From Deltaproteobacteria bacterium (GTDB lineage Bacteria; Myxococcota; JACPTQ01), in the NCBI GenBank assembly GCA_016192705.1, contig JACPTQ010000049.1:1-64000 (forward strand): a DNA stretch of 64,000 nucleotides, in the 5' to 3' direction. The position numbers and the translations under genes are program-made. Positions 34,857-44,034 of this stretch are shown here, piece by piece; the first letter of the stretch is position 1; each line of letters opens with the position of its first letter. The notes under the pieces are model-generated. The model did no database searches. It had not been told where the DNA came from and was given only the letters and a program-made list of their open reading frames with translations.

Positions 34857-36002
34857 ATGCGTGATGCAGTGATCGTCGATGTCGTCCGAACGGCTCGAGG
34901 CAAAAAAAAGGGCTCGCTAAAAAACACCCACCCGATGGACCTTCTGGCCCATTGCTACAAAGGCGTCTTGAAGCGAAATAATGTCGACGCGAAGCACGTT
35001 GACGACGCCATCGCTGGCTGCGTGACGCAAACGAACGAGCAGGGATTGAACATCGGGCGCGGGGCCGTTCTCGCTGCCGGATTGCCGATGGAAATCCCCG
35101 GCACGACGATCAACCGCTTCTGCGGATCGGGACTCCAGGCGATCAATTTCGCCGCGCAGGCGGTCATGAGTGGCGCCGAGGATGTTGTCCTTGCGGGCGG
35201 CGTCGAGTCGATGACGCGCGTCATGATGGGCAGCGATTTTGGGCCACCGCCAACGTCTCTCACCGAAAAATACGCGCTCGTTCCGCAGGGTATTTCGGCG
35301 GAAATGGTTGCCGAAAAGTGGGGAATCTCGCGTGAGGAGTGCGATCGCTTCGGATACGAGTCGCAACGGAAGGCGGTTGCGGCGATTGAGGCCGGAAAGT
35401 TCAAAAATGAAATCCTCGCGATCGAAGTCGAGAACGACGACGGCACGAAGCGACTCTTCGACAGCGAGGAACATCCGCGCCCCGACGCATCGGTCGAGAA
35501 AATGGGAACGCTGATGCCGTCCTTCAAGCCGGATGGCGTCATTACGGCGGGGAATTCGTCGGGAATCGTCGATGGCGCAGCGGTCGCGCTTGTCATGACG
35601 TCCGACAAGGCCAAATCGCTTGGTCTCAAGCCGCGCGCGCGTGTCGTCTCGATGGCGATCGTCGGGAGCGAGCCGGTCATCATGTTGACGGGCCCTATGC
35701 CCGCGACCGAACTCGCGCTCAAAAAGGCTGGGCTCCGCATGGACCAAATCGATTTGTACGAAGTGAACGAAGCGTTCGCGCCGGTGCCGATCGCCTGGAC
35801 GCGCGATATGAAGGCCGACCCCGCAAAGCTCAATGTGAATGGCGGCGCCATCGCGCTTGGACATCCGCTCGGCGCAACGGGGTGCATTCTCACGGGGACG
35901 ATCATCGGCGAGCTCGAGCGGCGCAAGGCGCGCTACGGCCTCGTGACGCTGTGCATCGGCTACGGGATGGGGATCGCGACGATTTTCGAGCGGCTGGGTT
36001 AA
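34857..36002 (+). CDS. Acetyl-CoA acyltransferase (thiolase)
   Basis: 381 residues with all thiolase signatures: the acylated Cys89 (NRFCGSG), NEAFAPV, the His of GGAIALGHPLGATG and the Cys of LCIGYGMG. It cleaves 3-ketoacyl-CoA in beta-oxidation or condenses acetyl-CoA; sequence alone does not decide which. AAAGGGG lies upstream of ATG 34857. It has a recognisable promoter with palindromic operator and no fatty-acid gene next to it; the following gene is pssA. Confidence 0.94.
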   Translation: MRDAVIVDVVRTARGKKKGSLKNTHPMDLLAHCYKGVLKRNNVDAKHVDDAIAGCVTQTNEQGLNIGRGAVLAAGLPMEIPGTTINRFCGSGLQAINFAAQAVMSGAEDVVLAGGVESMTRVMMGSDFGPPPTSLTEKYALVPQGISAEMVAEKWGISREECDRFGYESQRKAVAAIEAGKFKNEILAIEVENDDGTKRLFDSEEHPRPDASVEKMGTLMPSFKPDGVITAGNSSGIVDGAAVALVMTSDKAKSLGLKPRARVVSMAIVGSEPVIMLTGPMPATELALKKAGLRMDQIDLYEVNEAFAPVPIAWTRDMKADPAKLNVNGGAIALGHPLGATGCILTGTIIGELERRKARYGLVTLCIGYGMGIATIFERLG

Positions 36003-36011
36003 GAAAAAAGA

Positions 36012-36060
36012 TTCACCACGGAGGCACTCGGGCACGGAGAATATGGTATCTTCCGTGCCC
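36012..36060. repeat. Dispersed repeat R2, copy 1 (CACGGAGG-type)
   Basis: CACCACGGAGGCACTCGGG then CACGGAGAA and, inverted, CTTCCGTGCCCCGTGG, filling the space between the thiolase stop and the pssA start. A second copy precedes the CoA transferase at 59410-59452. Short CACGGAGG tandem elements of this kind recur in many bacterial genomes. Confidence 0.7.
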
Positions 36061-36061
36061 C

Positions 36062-36805
36062 GTGGCGCTCCTAAAGCCAAAAGATTACGTCACCTGCCTG
36101 AACGTCGCCTGCGGATTTGGGTCGATGGTTCTCTCGCTCAAGTCGATGCTCGATTGGGCGGCCTATCTCATCGTCATCGGATACATCTTTGACGTTCTCG
36201 ACGGCGTCGTCGCGCGCTTCACGGGCGGCGGCAACAAATTCGGCGCGGAGCTCGACAACACCGCGGACCTCATCACGTACAGCATCGCGCCCGCCGTCCT
36301 CGCAACCGCGCACTACGACCAATGGACTGACGCCTTCGGCTATTACACGCTCCCGGTCGCCGCGCTCGTCGGCCTGTTTCCGATTCTCTTTGGGACCATT
36401 CGATTCGCGCGCTTCAACGTCAAGCGAATCGAGTACCCCGGGGTTTGGTTCGGCGCCCCGCGACCCGCAACCGGGCTTGCCATCGCCGCTTTCCTTTCGT
36501 CGCGCATCTTCGCAACTGACGCGGGGCATTGGGCCGGCCTCGCGCTCATTCCAGCGTTGTCCGTTATGAACATCGCGCTCTGGCCGGTCGTCGGACACCA
36601 CAATCGAAAATTCCACCCGCTCGTCAAACTCTTACTCTTTGTCGTGGCCGCGAGCTGTGCGGCTGGCGCAGCGTTTGGATTCATTTGGGACGTACTCATC
36701 GGCTGGACGACTCTCTACATCTTTCTGTCGTGGCTCTATGTTTCACCTGACGAGCGCGGGCGAATCCGAGCCTTTGTGGCGAGCTGGCGAAAATCGGACG
36801 GTTAG
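36062..36805 (+). CDS. pssA: CDP-diacylglycerol--serine O-phosphatidyltransferase
   Basis: The GTG at 36062 gives 247 residues beginning MALLKPKDYVTCLN; longer frames run into the thiolase. The CDP-alcohol phosphatidyltransferase motif DGVVAR-x8-GAELD-x3-D is intact near residues 45-70, and about six to seven transmembrane helices follow. It makes phosphatidylserine, which the decarboxylase at 61596-62567 converts to phosphatidylethanolamine, so both steps are in this window though not adjacent. The start region overlaps repeat R2. Confidence 0.93.
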   Translation: MALLKPKDYVTCLNVACGFGSMVLSLKSMLDWAAYLIVIGYIFDVLDGVVARFTGGGNKFGAELDNTADLITYSIAPAVLATAHYDQWTDAFGYYTLPVAALVGLFPILFGTIRFARFNVKRIEYPGVWFGAPRPATGLAIAAFLSSRIFATDAGHWAGLALIPALSVMNIALWPVVGHHNRKFHPLVKLLLFVVAASCAAGAAFGFIWDVLIGWTTLYIFLSWLYVSPDERGRIRAFVASWRKSDG

Positions 36806-36961
36806 CGCGCTCTCCATGGATCGCGAGACCCCGCACCGCGCCACGATGTCCCACCTGATCACGGGATCGTTTCAAAAAAACGGCCTTTTTCATCGAGAAT
36901 TCTGGCGCAGGCCTTGCTGCTCAAGTTGACCTTACAGGGAAGGAAGAAGGAGGGCCGATAG

Positions 36962-37651
36962 ATGCTCCGCTTTTCGCTCAATGCAAATCGCTCTGTGTTG
37001 CAATTGTTAACATTGCCGACCTTGGTTCTGACGATTGCTGCGGCCGGCTGCGGATCGAACGCACCGGATAACCGTGGAAGCAATACCGGAACTGGGCCTG
37101 GCGGCAACGTTCCGCCAGCGAACGAGACAGCGGCCGACGCGGGCGCGCCGCCTCCATCGACGGCCCTGGATGCCGGGCCGGTTGTCACACCGGTGGTTGA
37201 TGCGGGGCCCGCGTACCGCTACGGAAGCTGCTTGCAAACAATGCAGTGCTTCCAAGCGGCGAGCTGCTACGCGACCTCTTGCTCCGCCGCGTGTCTCAAC
37301 GATTCGGCGCCCGATATTCGAGACGAGGCGACGGCGCTTCTTTCGTGCGTCGAGGCCAACGGATGCCGCGACAGCATCCAGTGTATCGGGCAGAAATGCA
37401 TTTCGGAGGGCAGCGCGTGCGGCCTCGCGGGCGAAGGGACGGCGACTTGTGCGCAGACGTTGACGTGCGCGATCGGTTGCGACCGAAGTGATACGGGCTG
37501 TTACGCGGGATGCCTCGGATCGGCGAGTCCCGCGGCGCGTCAAAAGGTTCAAGCGATTGTCGGATGCGCTGTACAGAGTGGATGCGGTCAAGACCAGGCC
37601 TGCATTTTGTCCCGCTGCGGAACTGAAATTCAAGCCTGTATGGGTTCCTGA
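36962..37651 (+). CDS. Cysteine-rich lipoprotein
   Basis: 229 residues with a lipoprotein signal ending IAAAGC, a linker with several DAGP/DAGA units, and a C-terminal domain of about 150 residues with some 18 cysteines in CxxxxxC patterns, surely disulfide-bonded in the periplasm or at the surface. Such proteins abound in Myxococcota, with unknown roles. GGAAGGAAGGAGG precedes the ATG. Confidence 0.85.
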   Translation: MLRFSLNANRSVLQLLTLPTLVLTIAAAGCGSNAPDNRGSNTGTGPGGNVPPANETAADAGAPPPSTALDAGPVVTPVVDAGPAYRYGSCLQTMQCFQAASCYATSCSAACLNDSAPDIRDEATALLSCVEANGCRDSIQCIGQKCISEGSACGLAGEGTATCAQTLTCAIGCDRSDTGCYAGCLGSASPAARQKVQAIVGCAVQSGCGQDQACILSRCGTEIQACMGS

Positions 37652-37797
37652 TACCGCTTGCAGCGCCACCCCAAACCGATCTTTTCAGAGAACAAGAAAT
37701 CTCGACCGCTTTCATCCCACCGGTCGGCGAGACCGTTATCGCCGCGCCAGAGTCCGTCGTATAATGTTACAGACTTGAACGAAGAGAGAGTGCTTGC

Positions 37798-40095
37798 ATG
37801 AAGATCGTTTGCGAGAAATGTAACTCCCGCTATTCGCTTTCGGATGACAAGGTCCGCAACATCGGGCGCACGCGATTCGGTGTGCGTTGCAAGACGTGCG
37901 GAAACTTGATCCGCGTGACGGTGATCGAAGCGCCGATCGAGCCGACGCCCGAGGAGCTTCGCGGGTTCACGCCGGCCCCGCCGCCACCGAAGGAAAAGAG
38001 CGGCGTCGATATTTTCGCGGACGCGGATCTCGACGGTGAGTTCGGAAAGGCGTTCGGAGGGCAGTCTGCGTCGCGTGCGGCGAGCGCGGTCGAGCCGGCG
38101 GCCCGCGGGGGAGCGGCATCGGCAGGCCCACCGAGTGCAAGTTTTGGTGCCGCCGGTGCGACGAAGAAAAAACGCGAAGACACGAAACTATACGACTACC
38201 GAGAGTTTCAATCGCTTCTCAAAGAAAAGGGACTCCTCGGCGCTGCCACCAAACCGAAAACACCACAGGAGCCGGAAGTCGAATGGTACCTGGCGCTCGA
38301 CGGACAGCAGACCGGTCCTTACGTGCGCAAGGCCGCGGAGGCGAAAGTCGCGGCCGATGGCGATCTCGCCGAAAATGGTTTCGCTTGGAAAGACGGCCTC
38401 GCGGATTGGCTTCCGATCGTCGACATTCCGGAGTTGAAGGAAGCGGCGCGAAAAGCGATCGCGTCGCGCGTGGCGCCGCCACCACCCATTTCGGTCGCGC
38501 CCGGCGCTCGCCCGGTCGCGCAAGCCGCACAACCGGCGTCGCATCCGGCGGCCGCCGCAAAGCCGCCCGAACCGGCTGCGCCTCCGGCCGTGGCCACGAC
38601 AAAAAGCGGTGGCCTCTTCGCTGCCGCCGCGCCTCAAGCCGAACCAGAGGCCCCCAAGGCCCGAAACGAGCAGTCGGTTCTCTTTTCGTTGGACGCCCTC
38701 AAAGCGTCGACGTTTGCGGCCAAGGAAGAGCCGCCCGTGCCAGCAACACCTCCCAAGCCCAGCAACGGCCAGTCAATCGCGATCGCTGATACAACCTCGA
38801 CGGCTTCGGCGCCAAGCGTCAACCCTGAGCCCGCGCCACCCGCGGCGGTGAAGCCCGTACCCGCGGCGGCTAAGCCCGTCATCGCTCGTCCGATCGCAAC
38901 CCCGATTCAGGTTGGCCGACCGTCTCCGTTCGCAGCAGCGCATCCAAAGACCTCCGCGCCGCGCGCAAAGAGATCGAATGGGCTCTGGATAGGACTTGGG
39001 ATCGCTGTTGTAGCCGGCGGTGGCGCCGCGATCGCGTACTTCGCGGTCCAGCAGAATCCCGCAAAGCCGCAACAACTCGCCCAAACGTCCGCGGACTCCG
39101 ATTCTCGCCGAGCCCGAGATGACACGACGGCTCGACCAGCCGGTGACGAAAGAAAGCCAGACGAAACGCGAGTCATGGCGCCAACTGCGGCTGCGATTTC
39201 TGGCCGGGCCGAGATTCAAACCGACGGGCGTGCGGACGCGCGAGAGGCCGCGCGCTTGCCGCTTCCCGAGGGTACCGGCGCAACGCCCGCCCCGGCTGTG
39301 ACTGGCAGCAGCGCCAGCCCAGCACAACCGGCCGCTGCGGCTCGGGTCGACGCGCGCGCGACCGAAACACAACGACCCGCGGTCGCCACCGCCAGACAAG
39401 ACGACGACGAACCGCGTGATCGCCGACGTCGCCGCGGAAAACGGCGGCACGCCCGCCAGACCGCAGCGGCGTCGTCCAGAGCAGCGACATCAGCCGCACG
39501 CGACACGGCGTCGAGAGCCACCGAATCGTCCACCGAACTCTCCGAAACCCCGGCGCGCATCGCCGTACCACCGGCCAGTGCGGCGCGGGGTGATGCGGTT
39601 CTCGACGACATCTTGGGTGGCGGTGGAAGCAGCTCACCACCGGCTCGCACCACGTTCGCGCGTCCCGCCCGCCGAGCAGATGCGCGTCGAGCCGAAGTGC
39701 GTGCGGCCCCCGCGCCGCGACGCGAAGAGACAGCTCCTGAACCGCAACCGCGTCAAGACCCGCCCCGCGAACCGGCGCGTGCCGCCGCCGACTCTTCACT
39801 CCCGCGAACACTCGACGGCGCCGATATCAAATCGAAGGTCGAGCGCAATCGCCACCGCGTTAATTTGTGCTACAGCTCAACCGTCGCCGACAAAAGCGAA
39901 AAAAAGGGGCGCCTCGTCGTGAGCTTCACGATTGAGCGCAACGGCCGACCCTCACGCGTCGGCGTCGATCGCGCCGGCTACTGGGGCCCTGAGATGGCGT
40001 CGTGCGTGACGACGGCGTTTTCGAAACTCCGTTTCGGCCAATTCTCGGGCGATCCGATCGAGGTTCGCTTCCCGTTCGTGCTCGGCGATTTCTAG
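37798..40095 (+). CDS. gltJ: GltJ/AgmX-like protein: zinc ribbon, GYF, TM, TonB-like C-terminus
   Basis: 765 residues. An MJ0042 zinc ribbon at 1-40 (C5, C8, C31, C34) is followed by a linker, a GYF_2 domain at about 160-215 (EWYLALDGQQTGPY), a long Pro/Ala region, one transmembrane helix at about 396-420, an Arg/Ala-rich periplasmic stretch, and a C-terminal TonB-like/AgmX domain (NRHRVNLCYSSTV ... LVVSFTIERNGRPSRVGV). This matches GltJ (AgmX) of the Myxococcus gliding machinery, whose cytoplasmic zinc finger binds the polarity switch. Related proteins also occur in non-gliding relatives, so motility is not proven. No other glt gene is in the window. Confidence 0.8.
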   Translation: MKIVCEKCNSRYSLSDDKVRNIGRTRFGVRCKTCGNLIRVTVIEAPIEPTPEELRGFTPAPPPPKEKSGVDIFADADLDGEFGKAFGGQSASRAASAVEPAARGGAASAGPPSASFGAAGATKKKREDTKLYDYREFQSLLKEKGLLGAATKPKTPQEPEVEWYLALDGQQTGPYVRKAAEAKVAADGDLAENGFAWKDGLADWLPIVDIPELKEAARKAIASRVAPPPPISVAPGARPVAQAAQPASHPAAAAKPPEPAAPPAVATTKSGGLFAAAAPQAEPEAPKARNEQSVLFSLDALKASTFAAKEEPPVPATPPKPSNGQSIAIADTTSTASAPSVNPEPAPPAAVKPVPAAAKPVIARPIATPIQVGRPSPFAAAHPKTSAPRAKRSNGLWIGLGIAVVAGGGAAIAYFAVQQNPAKPQQLAQTSADSDSRRARDDTTARPAGDERKPDETRVMAPTAAAISGRAEIQTDGRADAREAARLPLPEGTGATPAPAVTGSSASPAQPAAAARVDARATETQRPAVATARQDDDEPRDRRRRRGKRRHARQTAAASSRAATSAARDTASRATESSTELSETPARIAVPPASAARGDAVLDDILGGGGSSSPPARTTFARPARRADARRAEVRAAPAPRREETAPEPQPRQDPPREPARAAADSSLPRTLDGADIKSKVERNRHRVNLCYSSTVADKSEKKGRLVVSFTIERNGRPSRVGVDRAGYWGPEMASCVTTAFSKLRFGQFSGDPIEVRFPFVLGDF

Positions 40096-40096
40096 G

Positions 40097-41734
40097 CTAA
40101 AACGAATATCGCGCCTGAACAAAAATCGCGTCGTTGTTGTCGAACAACGCGCCCACCGACGCCGGCTTCCCCTGGCTATCGTACTTTCCTTGGTAGACAT
40201 TGTACCCAGCCGCAATTCGAACAGCCCGCCAAGGCCGATACGACGCGGTTCCGCGAAGGAGGATGTCCTGCAGCGTCAAATTCGACATGCCCTGCACCGC
40301 GAATTCGAGATCGCCATCGAGCAACGTCCAGCGGATGAGGAAGCCGAGATTCACCATCGACTCCTTGAACAGGACGAGCGGCTCCGCGGATGTGGTCCCG
40401 ATCAAGAACGAATGGAGCATCTGCAACTGCGCAAAAAACTTGTCCTCGTAACTGTAGTCCGCGCCAAACACGTACGAGAACATGCCAAACCGGCGCGGCA
40501 CCGCGGTTCCGTCGGACGCCGTGACGTACATTGTTTGCGTGGGCATCCCGCCAAAATCGAGACGCAATCCGAACGATCCGAGCGTCGTTCCCACGTCCCC
40601 GGCCACAACGTGTTGCCGTGAAAAGTACGCCGTGTAGAGCGACTGCCCGGCGCCAACGAGCTGCGCCATCCGAACCGCTGCCCCCGTCATTCGCGCCGGG
40701 TCGGGCTGCGCCTTCTGCGACTCAACGAGGAATGCGACGAGCGCCGGATCCGCAAACGCCTGCGGCACGCGATCCCATCCGTAGACGTAAGTGATTCCGA
40801 AATCGAACCCAGCCTTGTGCGCCTCCAGCCGAAGCCCAACGGTCGAATTCGAAACGGATTCCTCAGGAAGTTGCGTCGCCATGACGAACGGTTGGAGTTT
40901 GTCGACAACCGACGGGTCAACGAGCCCCGTGAGATCGGGCGCCGCGATGACACCGTTCGCGCGCAGAATCGCAAAGTCCGAACCGTACGCGTACATCTTA
41001 TGCGGCGTGAAAAACGGCGCCCACGCGAGCGTCGCGCTGTAACCGGACTTCGACACCGTCACCGTCCCCGCGAAAACAGGTATCTTCACCGGGTCGGTTG
41101 CGTCGCCAACCGGTCCCTCGCGAAAATCCATCGGGTTCAAAACGTCGCCCGGTGCAAAAAAATCGTTCGCGCCCCATCCAAACCGTTGGTTCCCGACACG
41201 CAACTTGAGCCACTTCTTCAAATACAGGTCGACATAGATTTCATCCGGCAGCGCCTCGTACTCGTGCCGCACGCGCCCCGCGCTCGTCAAAATAAAGCCG
41301 CCCGACTCGCTTCGCTCGCCGACGGTCCACCAATTGAATCGTCCGCCCACGTACACCTTGGCGTTCTCTCGCCACTGGTAGTTCACGTAGAGGTGCAGCT
41401 TTGATCGAAACTCAAGCACATGCTCCGTTCCGTTTTCGAAATACGGATCGAGCGCAAACCGCCCAAGCAGCGATCCGCCAAAGTTCGCACGCACAAGCGG
41501 CACCGGAGCGTCGTCGCACGGCGGGCAATCGAGTTTCGCGATCGGCGTTTCTTTGAAGACTTCCTTCGGCTTATCAGGCGCCTTATCACCCTTCGGGCCA
41601 TCTTTCGGGCACCCACCCTCATCCTCGGGGTCGCAAAACTTTTTCGCATCCTGCGCGCGCGCCCCGCCCGGCGAGAAAAACGCAGCCCCCAAAAAAAGCG
41701 CGAGACAACGATTTCGCACGCGCCGAGCGTTCAC
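40097..41734 (-). CDS. Outer-membrane beta-barrel protein (DUF1302-like)
   Basis: 545 residues with a signal peptide ending GGARA, a short Cys/Asp/Lys linker, and a long run of amphipathic strands (VLEFRSKLHLYVNYQW, KLRVGNQRFGWGANDFF), ending RYSF with a terminal Phe as expected for BAM substrates. It resembles DUF1302-type barrels found with LolA-like lipoprotein-sorting proteins and RND exporters. The LolA-like gene lies 10 nt upstream, so they form an operon. Its cargo is unknown. The stop is 1 nt from that of the convergent gltJ-like gene. Confidence 0.82.
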   Translation of the reverse strand: MNARRVRNRCLALFLGAAFFSPGGARAQDAKKFCDPEDEGGCPKDGPKGDKAPDKPKEVFKETPIAKLDCPPCDDAPVPLVRANFGGSLLGRFALDPYFENGTEHVLEFRSKLHLYVNYQWRENAKVYVGGRFNWWTVGERSESGGFILTSAGRVRHEYEALPDEIYVDLYLKKWLKLRVGNQRFGWGANDFFAPGDVLNPMDFREGPVGDATDPVKIPVFAGTVTVSKSGYSATLAWAPFFTPHKMYAYGSDFAILRANGVIAAPDLTGLVDPSVVDKLQPFVMATQLPEESVSNSTVGLRLEAHKAGFDFGITYVYGWDRVPQAFADPALVAFLVESQKAQPDPARMTGAAVRMAQLVGAGQSLYTAYFSRQHVVAGDVGTTLGSFGLRLDFGGMPTQTMYVTASDGTAVPRRFGMFSYVFGADYSYEDKFFAQLQMLHSFLIGTTSAEPLVLFKESMVNLGFLIRWTLLDGDLEFAVQGMSNLTLQDILLRGTASYRPWRAVRIAAGYNVYQGKYDSQGKPASVGALFDNNDAIFVQARYSF

Positions 41735-41744
41735 CGATCTTTGT

Positions 41745-42527
41745 TTAATTGCAAGGGCGTCCCTGCTTCAAAGTCTCGAGTTGAAAGACCTCGTCGCCCA
41801 AATCGTCGACCTTAAACGTGATCGACTCGACCGCGAGAACCGTCGAGTGTCTCTTCTTGACGTTTTGCATCTTTGACACCTTGACGTACTCACGCCCCTC
41901 GGCCACCGCCGTTTCCTTGACAAACATCGTCTTCAGATGCGCGCCCCTCTTGTCGAAGAACTTCGCGCGCCGCGCAATGTAACTCTGCTTGTCGATCCAA
42001 TAAATAATCTTCGAATAGATATCGCTGTTCTTCGCACTCTCCTTCGGCGTCACCTCGATCACATGCGTCCCCAGCTCATCCTCGGGCAGCGACTTATATT
42101 CAGCGTCGTCGACATTCTGCGATTCAAGGTCCGCATACGCGAAATCGGTCCCCATGAAGCTCCCCGACCGCTGCGACGCCGCAATGCGCCGCACCTTCGA
42201 CAGCTCCGGCAAAAAAAGAAACTGGTCGTCCTTGCGACCACGCTTTTCGTTGACGAGAAACGACGTGCCCTTCACGTCATCCGGCGACGCGAAGCACACG
42301 ACCGTATTTCGAAGGCCCCCAAACTTCCGCGACTTCGACAACACAACCCGCTCACTCGTTTCACCGCGTCGATTCGAAAGTTCCATCTTCACGCGCGATA
42401 CCGCCCCCTCCATTCCGAACGTGTTCTTGTCGATCGATTTCCGAAAGATCTCCTTGGCGTCGTCGTCTTGACCAAAAGCCGGCGCCGCAAACGCAACCCC
42501 GCAAAGAATCGCAAATATCTTTTTCAT
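41745..42527 (-). CDS. Outer-membrane lipoprotein-sorting (LolA-like) protein
   Basis: 260 residues with a signal peptide (ends AFG) and the fold of COG2834-type LolA-like proteins: KMELSNRRGE, GTSFLVNEKRG, FLFLPELSKVRRI, SGSFMGTDFAYAD, YWIDKQSYIARRAKFFDKRG. Such proteins pair with barrels and MMPL exporters in hydrophobic-compound or lipid transport. The ATG overlaps the upstream 91-residue gene by 4 nt, and the barrel gene follows after 10 nt. Confidence 0.88.
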   Translation of the reverse strand: MKKIFAILCGVAFAAPAFGQDDDAKEIFRKSIDKNTFGMEGAVSRVKMELSNRRGETSERVVLSKSRKFGGLRNTVVCFASPDDVKGTSFLVNEKRGRKDDQFLFLPELSKVRRIAASQRSGSFMGTDFAYADLESQNVDDAEYKSLPEDELGTHVIEVTPKESAKNSDIYSKIIYWIDKQSYIARRAKFFDKRGAHLKTMFVKETAVAEGREYVKVSKMQNVKKRHSTVLAVESITFKVDDLGDEVFQLETLKQGRPCN

Positions 42528-42799
42528 TCAAAACTCCTCGCTCGAGCCCCAACCAACTCCCGAATCCAAGGCGACAAGTATACACCACTCACGTCAAACC
42601 CTCGAAGCGCCCCAACGAGCGCGGAAATCCGCTCTGCGACCGGCGCTTCGCCGTCGAGAATCACTTTTTGTTTGTCGTACACCCGGCAATAACCGCAATG
42701 CGCCGGCGTCTCCGATTCAGCGAGCGCATCGTGAACAACCGTTAAGTGAAGGCGATCGGCGAGGTCGAGGAGTTCATCGAGGATTCGCTGCGGATCCAC
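42524..42799 (-). CDS. Small conserved hypothetical protein
   Basis: 91 residues from GTG 42799. Features are CGYCRVYDKQKVILDGEAP, a helical middle and a VYLSPWIREL end. I believe similar small proteins occur in related delta-type genomes, with no known role. It is translationally coupled (ATGA) to the LolA-like gene. Confidence 0.65.
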   Translation of the reverse strand: MDPQRILDELLDLADRLHLTVVHDALAESETPAHCGYCRVYDKQKVILDGEAPVAERISALVGALRGFDVSGVYLSPWIRELVGARARSFE

Positions 42800-42864
42800 A
42801 CCGGGCTTATATCAGCGGCCCAAGCGCGGCGGCAAGTTTTACCCCAATCCAGCGATAACGGCCC

Positions 42865-42955
42865 GTCTGCTGCGTTGCCTTCGTCGTTCGCAGCCTCAAC
42901 GTATACAGAATACGCCTCAGCTGCTCTCTCCTCGGCGCCTTGCACCCGAGCCGTC
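42865..42955. repeat. Dispersed repeat R3, copy 2
   Basis: This matches copy 1 (33267-33357) across about 90 bp, including CTCCTCGGCGCCTTGCA. It fills the 194-bp space between the cupredoxin-like lipoprotein and the 91-residue gene. Confidence 0.65.
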
Positions 42956-42993
42956 CTCGCCGGATTGGATTGCCTCGGTGACCAGCGTGTTTG

Positions 42994-44001
42994 TCAGCCC
43001 GCGAGGTCGAAATCGACGCGCGCCTCTTTACCGGCCTCAACTTTCACCTTCTTCTCAACGATCTTCGGCGCCGCGTAAATCGCCCGTCCATCTGATTCCG
43101 TCCGTTCAACGTTCCACCCCTCGTGCCACGCGCGAATCGTGTATTCGCCAGGCGGCACGTCCGTTAGCTTGAACTCCCCCTTGTCGTTCGTTACGTGGTG
43201 ATAAGGGTGGTCAACAACGAGAATGAACGCGCTCATCCAAACGTGGATGTCGCACTTCACCTCCATCAGCCCCTTCTTCCGCAACCGCTGCGGATCGCGC
43301 TGCCCCTTGAGCGCCTGCGCCAAGTTAAACAGCTCGGTCCCCTCAAGCGACGGGTGAACGTTGTGGTTAACCGAGTCCGAGTTCACGACCTCGAGTTGCG
43401 TCCCCTTTGTCGCAACCTGAACGTGCGGGTCGTAGGTGCACCCCTTTTGATCGAGCACCGCGTCCTTCTTCTCGACCGGCCGTCCCTTGCGAATATCGGC
43501 AAGCGACACGATCGTGTTTTTCACGCCCTTTGTCGCTCCATCGACATACAACCGCTCGCTCGGTCGCTCGCCATTTGCGCTTCCGCACACCTTCTCATCC
43601 TTCGGCTTGAACTTGAGTGGCGGCAACTTGACAGCGCCGCCCGTCCACTTCACAGCGCCGACGATCGTTCCACCGCCTTCGACCTTCGCGATCTCTTCGT
43701 ATTCGCCATCGCCACCCACTGCGGCCGTTGGCGTCGTCGGCGTCGCGGGCGCGGCCGGCACCGCGGTTGGCGTCGTCGGCGTTGGAGTCGGCGTCGTGGG
43801 TGGCGCAACCGGCACCGCAGCGGGGGCCTCAACCCGCGCCGCCGGAGCCGCAGCGGGCACCGGCACCGCAACCGCTGGATTGATGACCACCGGCTTCATC
43901 GCAGGCGGCTTCGCCGACTCCTCGCCGCGTCGCTTGCATCCACCAAGCGCAAACAACAACGCCGCTCCTCCGACTGCAAAAACTGTCACTCTTGTTTTCA
44001 T
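42994..44001 (-). CDS. Lipoprotein with cupredoxin-like copper site
   Basis: 335 residues: lipobox ALGGC, a 75-residue Pro/Ala/Thr linker, then a domain with VNSDSVNHNVHP and VKCDIHVWMSAF. The His / Cys-x-x-His / Met arrangement is that of type 1 copper sites in plastocyanin-like and methylamine-utilisation proteins. A C-terminal CarboxypepD_reg-like strand set (DKGEFKLTDVPPGEYTIRAW) follows. It lies 33 nt after the eight-haem cytochrome with AAGGAGGG before the ATG, so it is probably an electron-transfer partner in the periplasm. Confidence 0.8.
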   Translation of the reverse strand: MKTRVTVFAVGGAALLFALGGCKRRGEESAKPPAMKPVVINPAVAVPVPAAAPAARVEAPAAVPVAPPTTPTPTPTTPTAVPAAPATPTTPTAAVGGDGEYEEIAKVEGGGTIVGAVKWTGGAVKLPPLKFKPKDEKVCGSANGERPSERLYVDGATKGVKNTIVSLADIRKGRPVEKKDAVLDQKGCTYDPHVQVATKGTQLEVVNSDSVNHNVHPSLEGTELFNLAQALKGQRDPQRLRKKGLMEVKCDIHVWMSAFILVVDHPYHHVTNDKGEFKLTDVPPGEYTIRAWHEGWNVERTESDGRAIYAAPKIVEKKVKVEAGKEARVDFDLAG

Positions 44002-44034
44002 CGCTGACCCTCCTTAACCCCCGGCCTCCCAGTG

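Noticed and set aside
35882-36061. Upstream extension of pssA into the thiolase gene
   Set aside because: The extension overlaps the thiolase in another frame; GTG 36062 gives the family's usual N-terminus.
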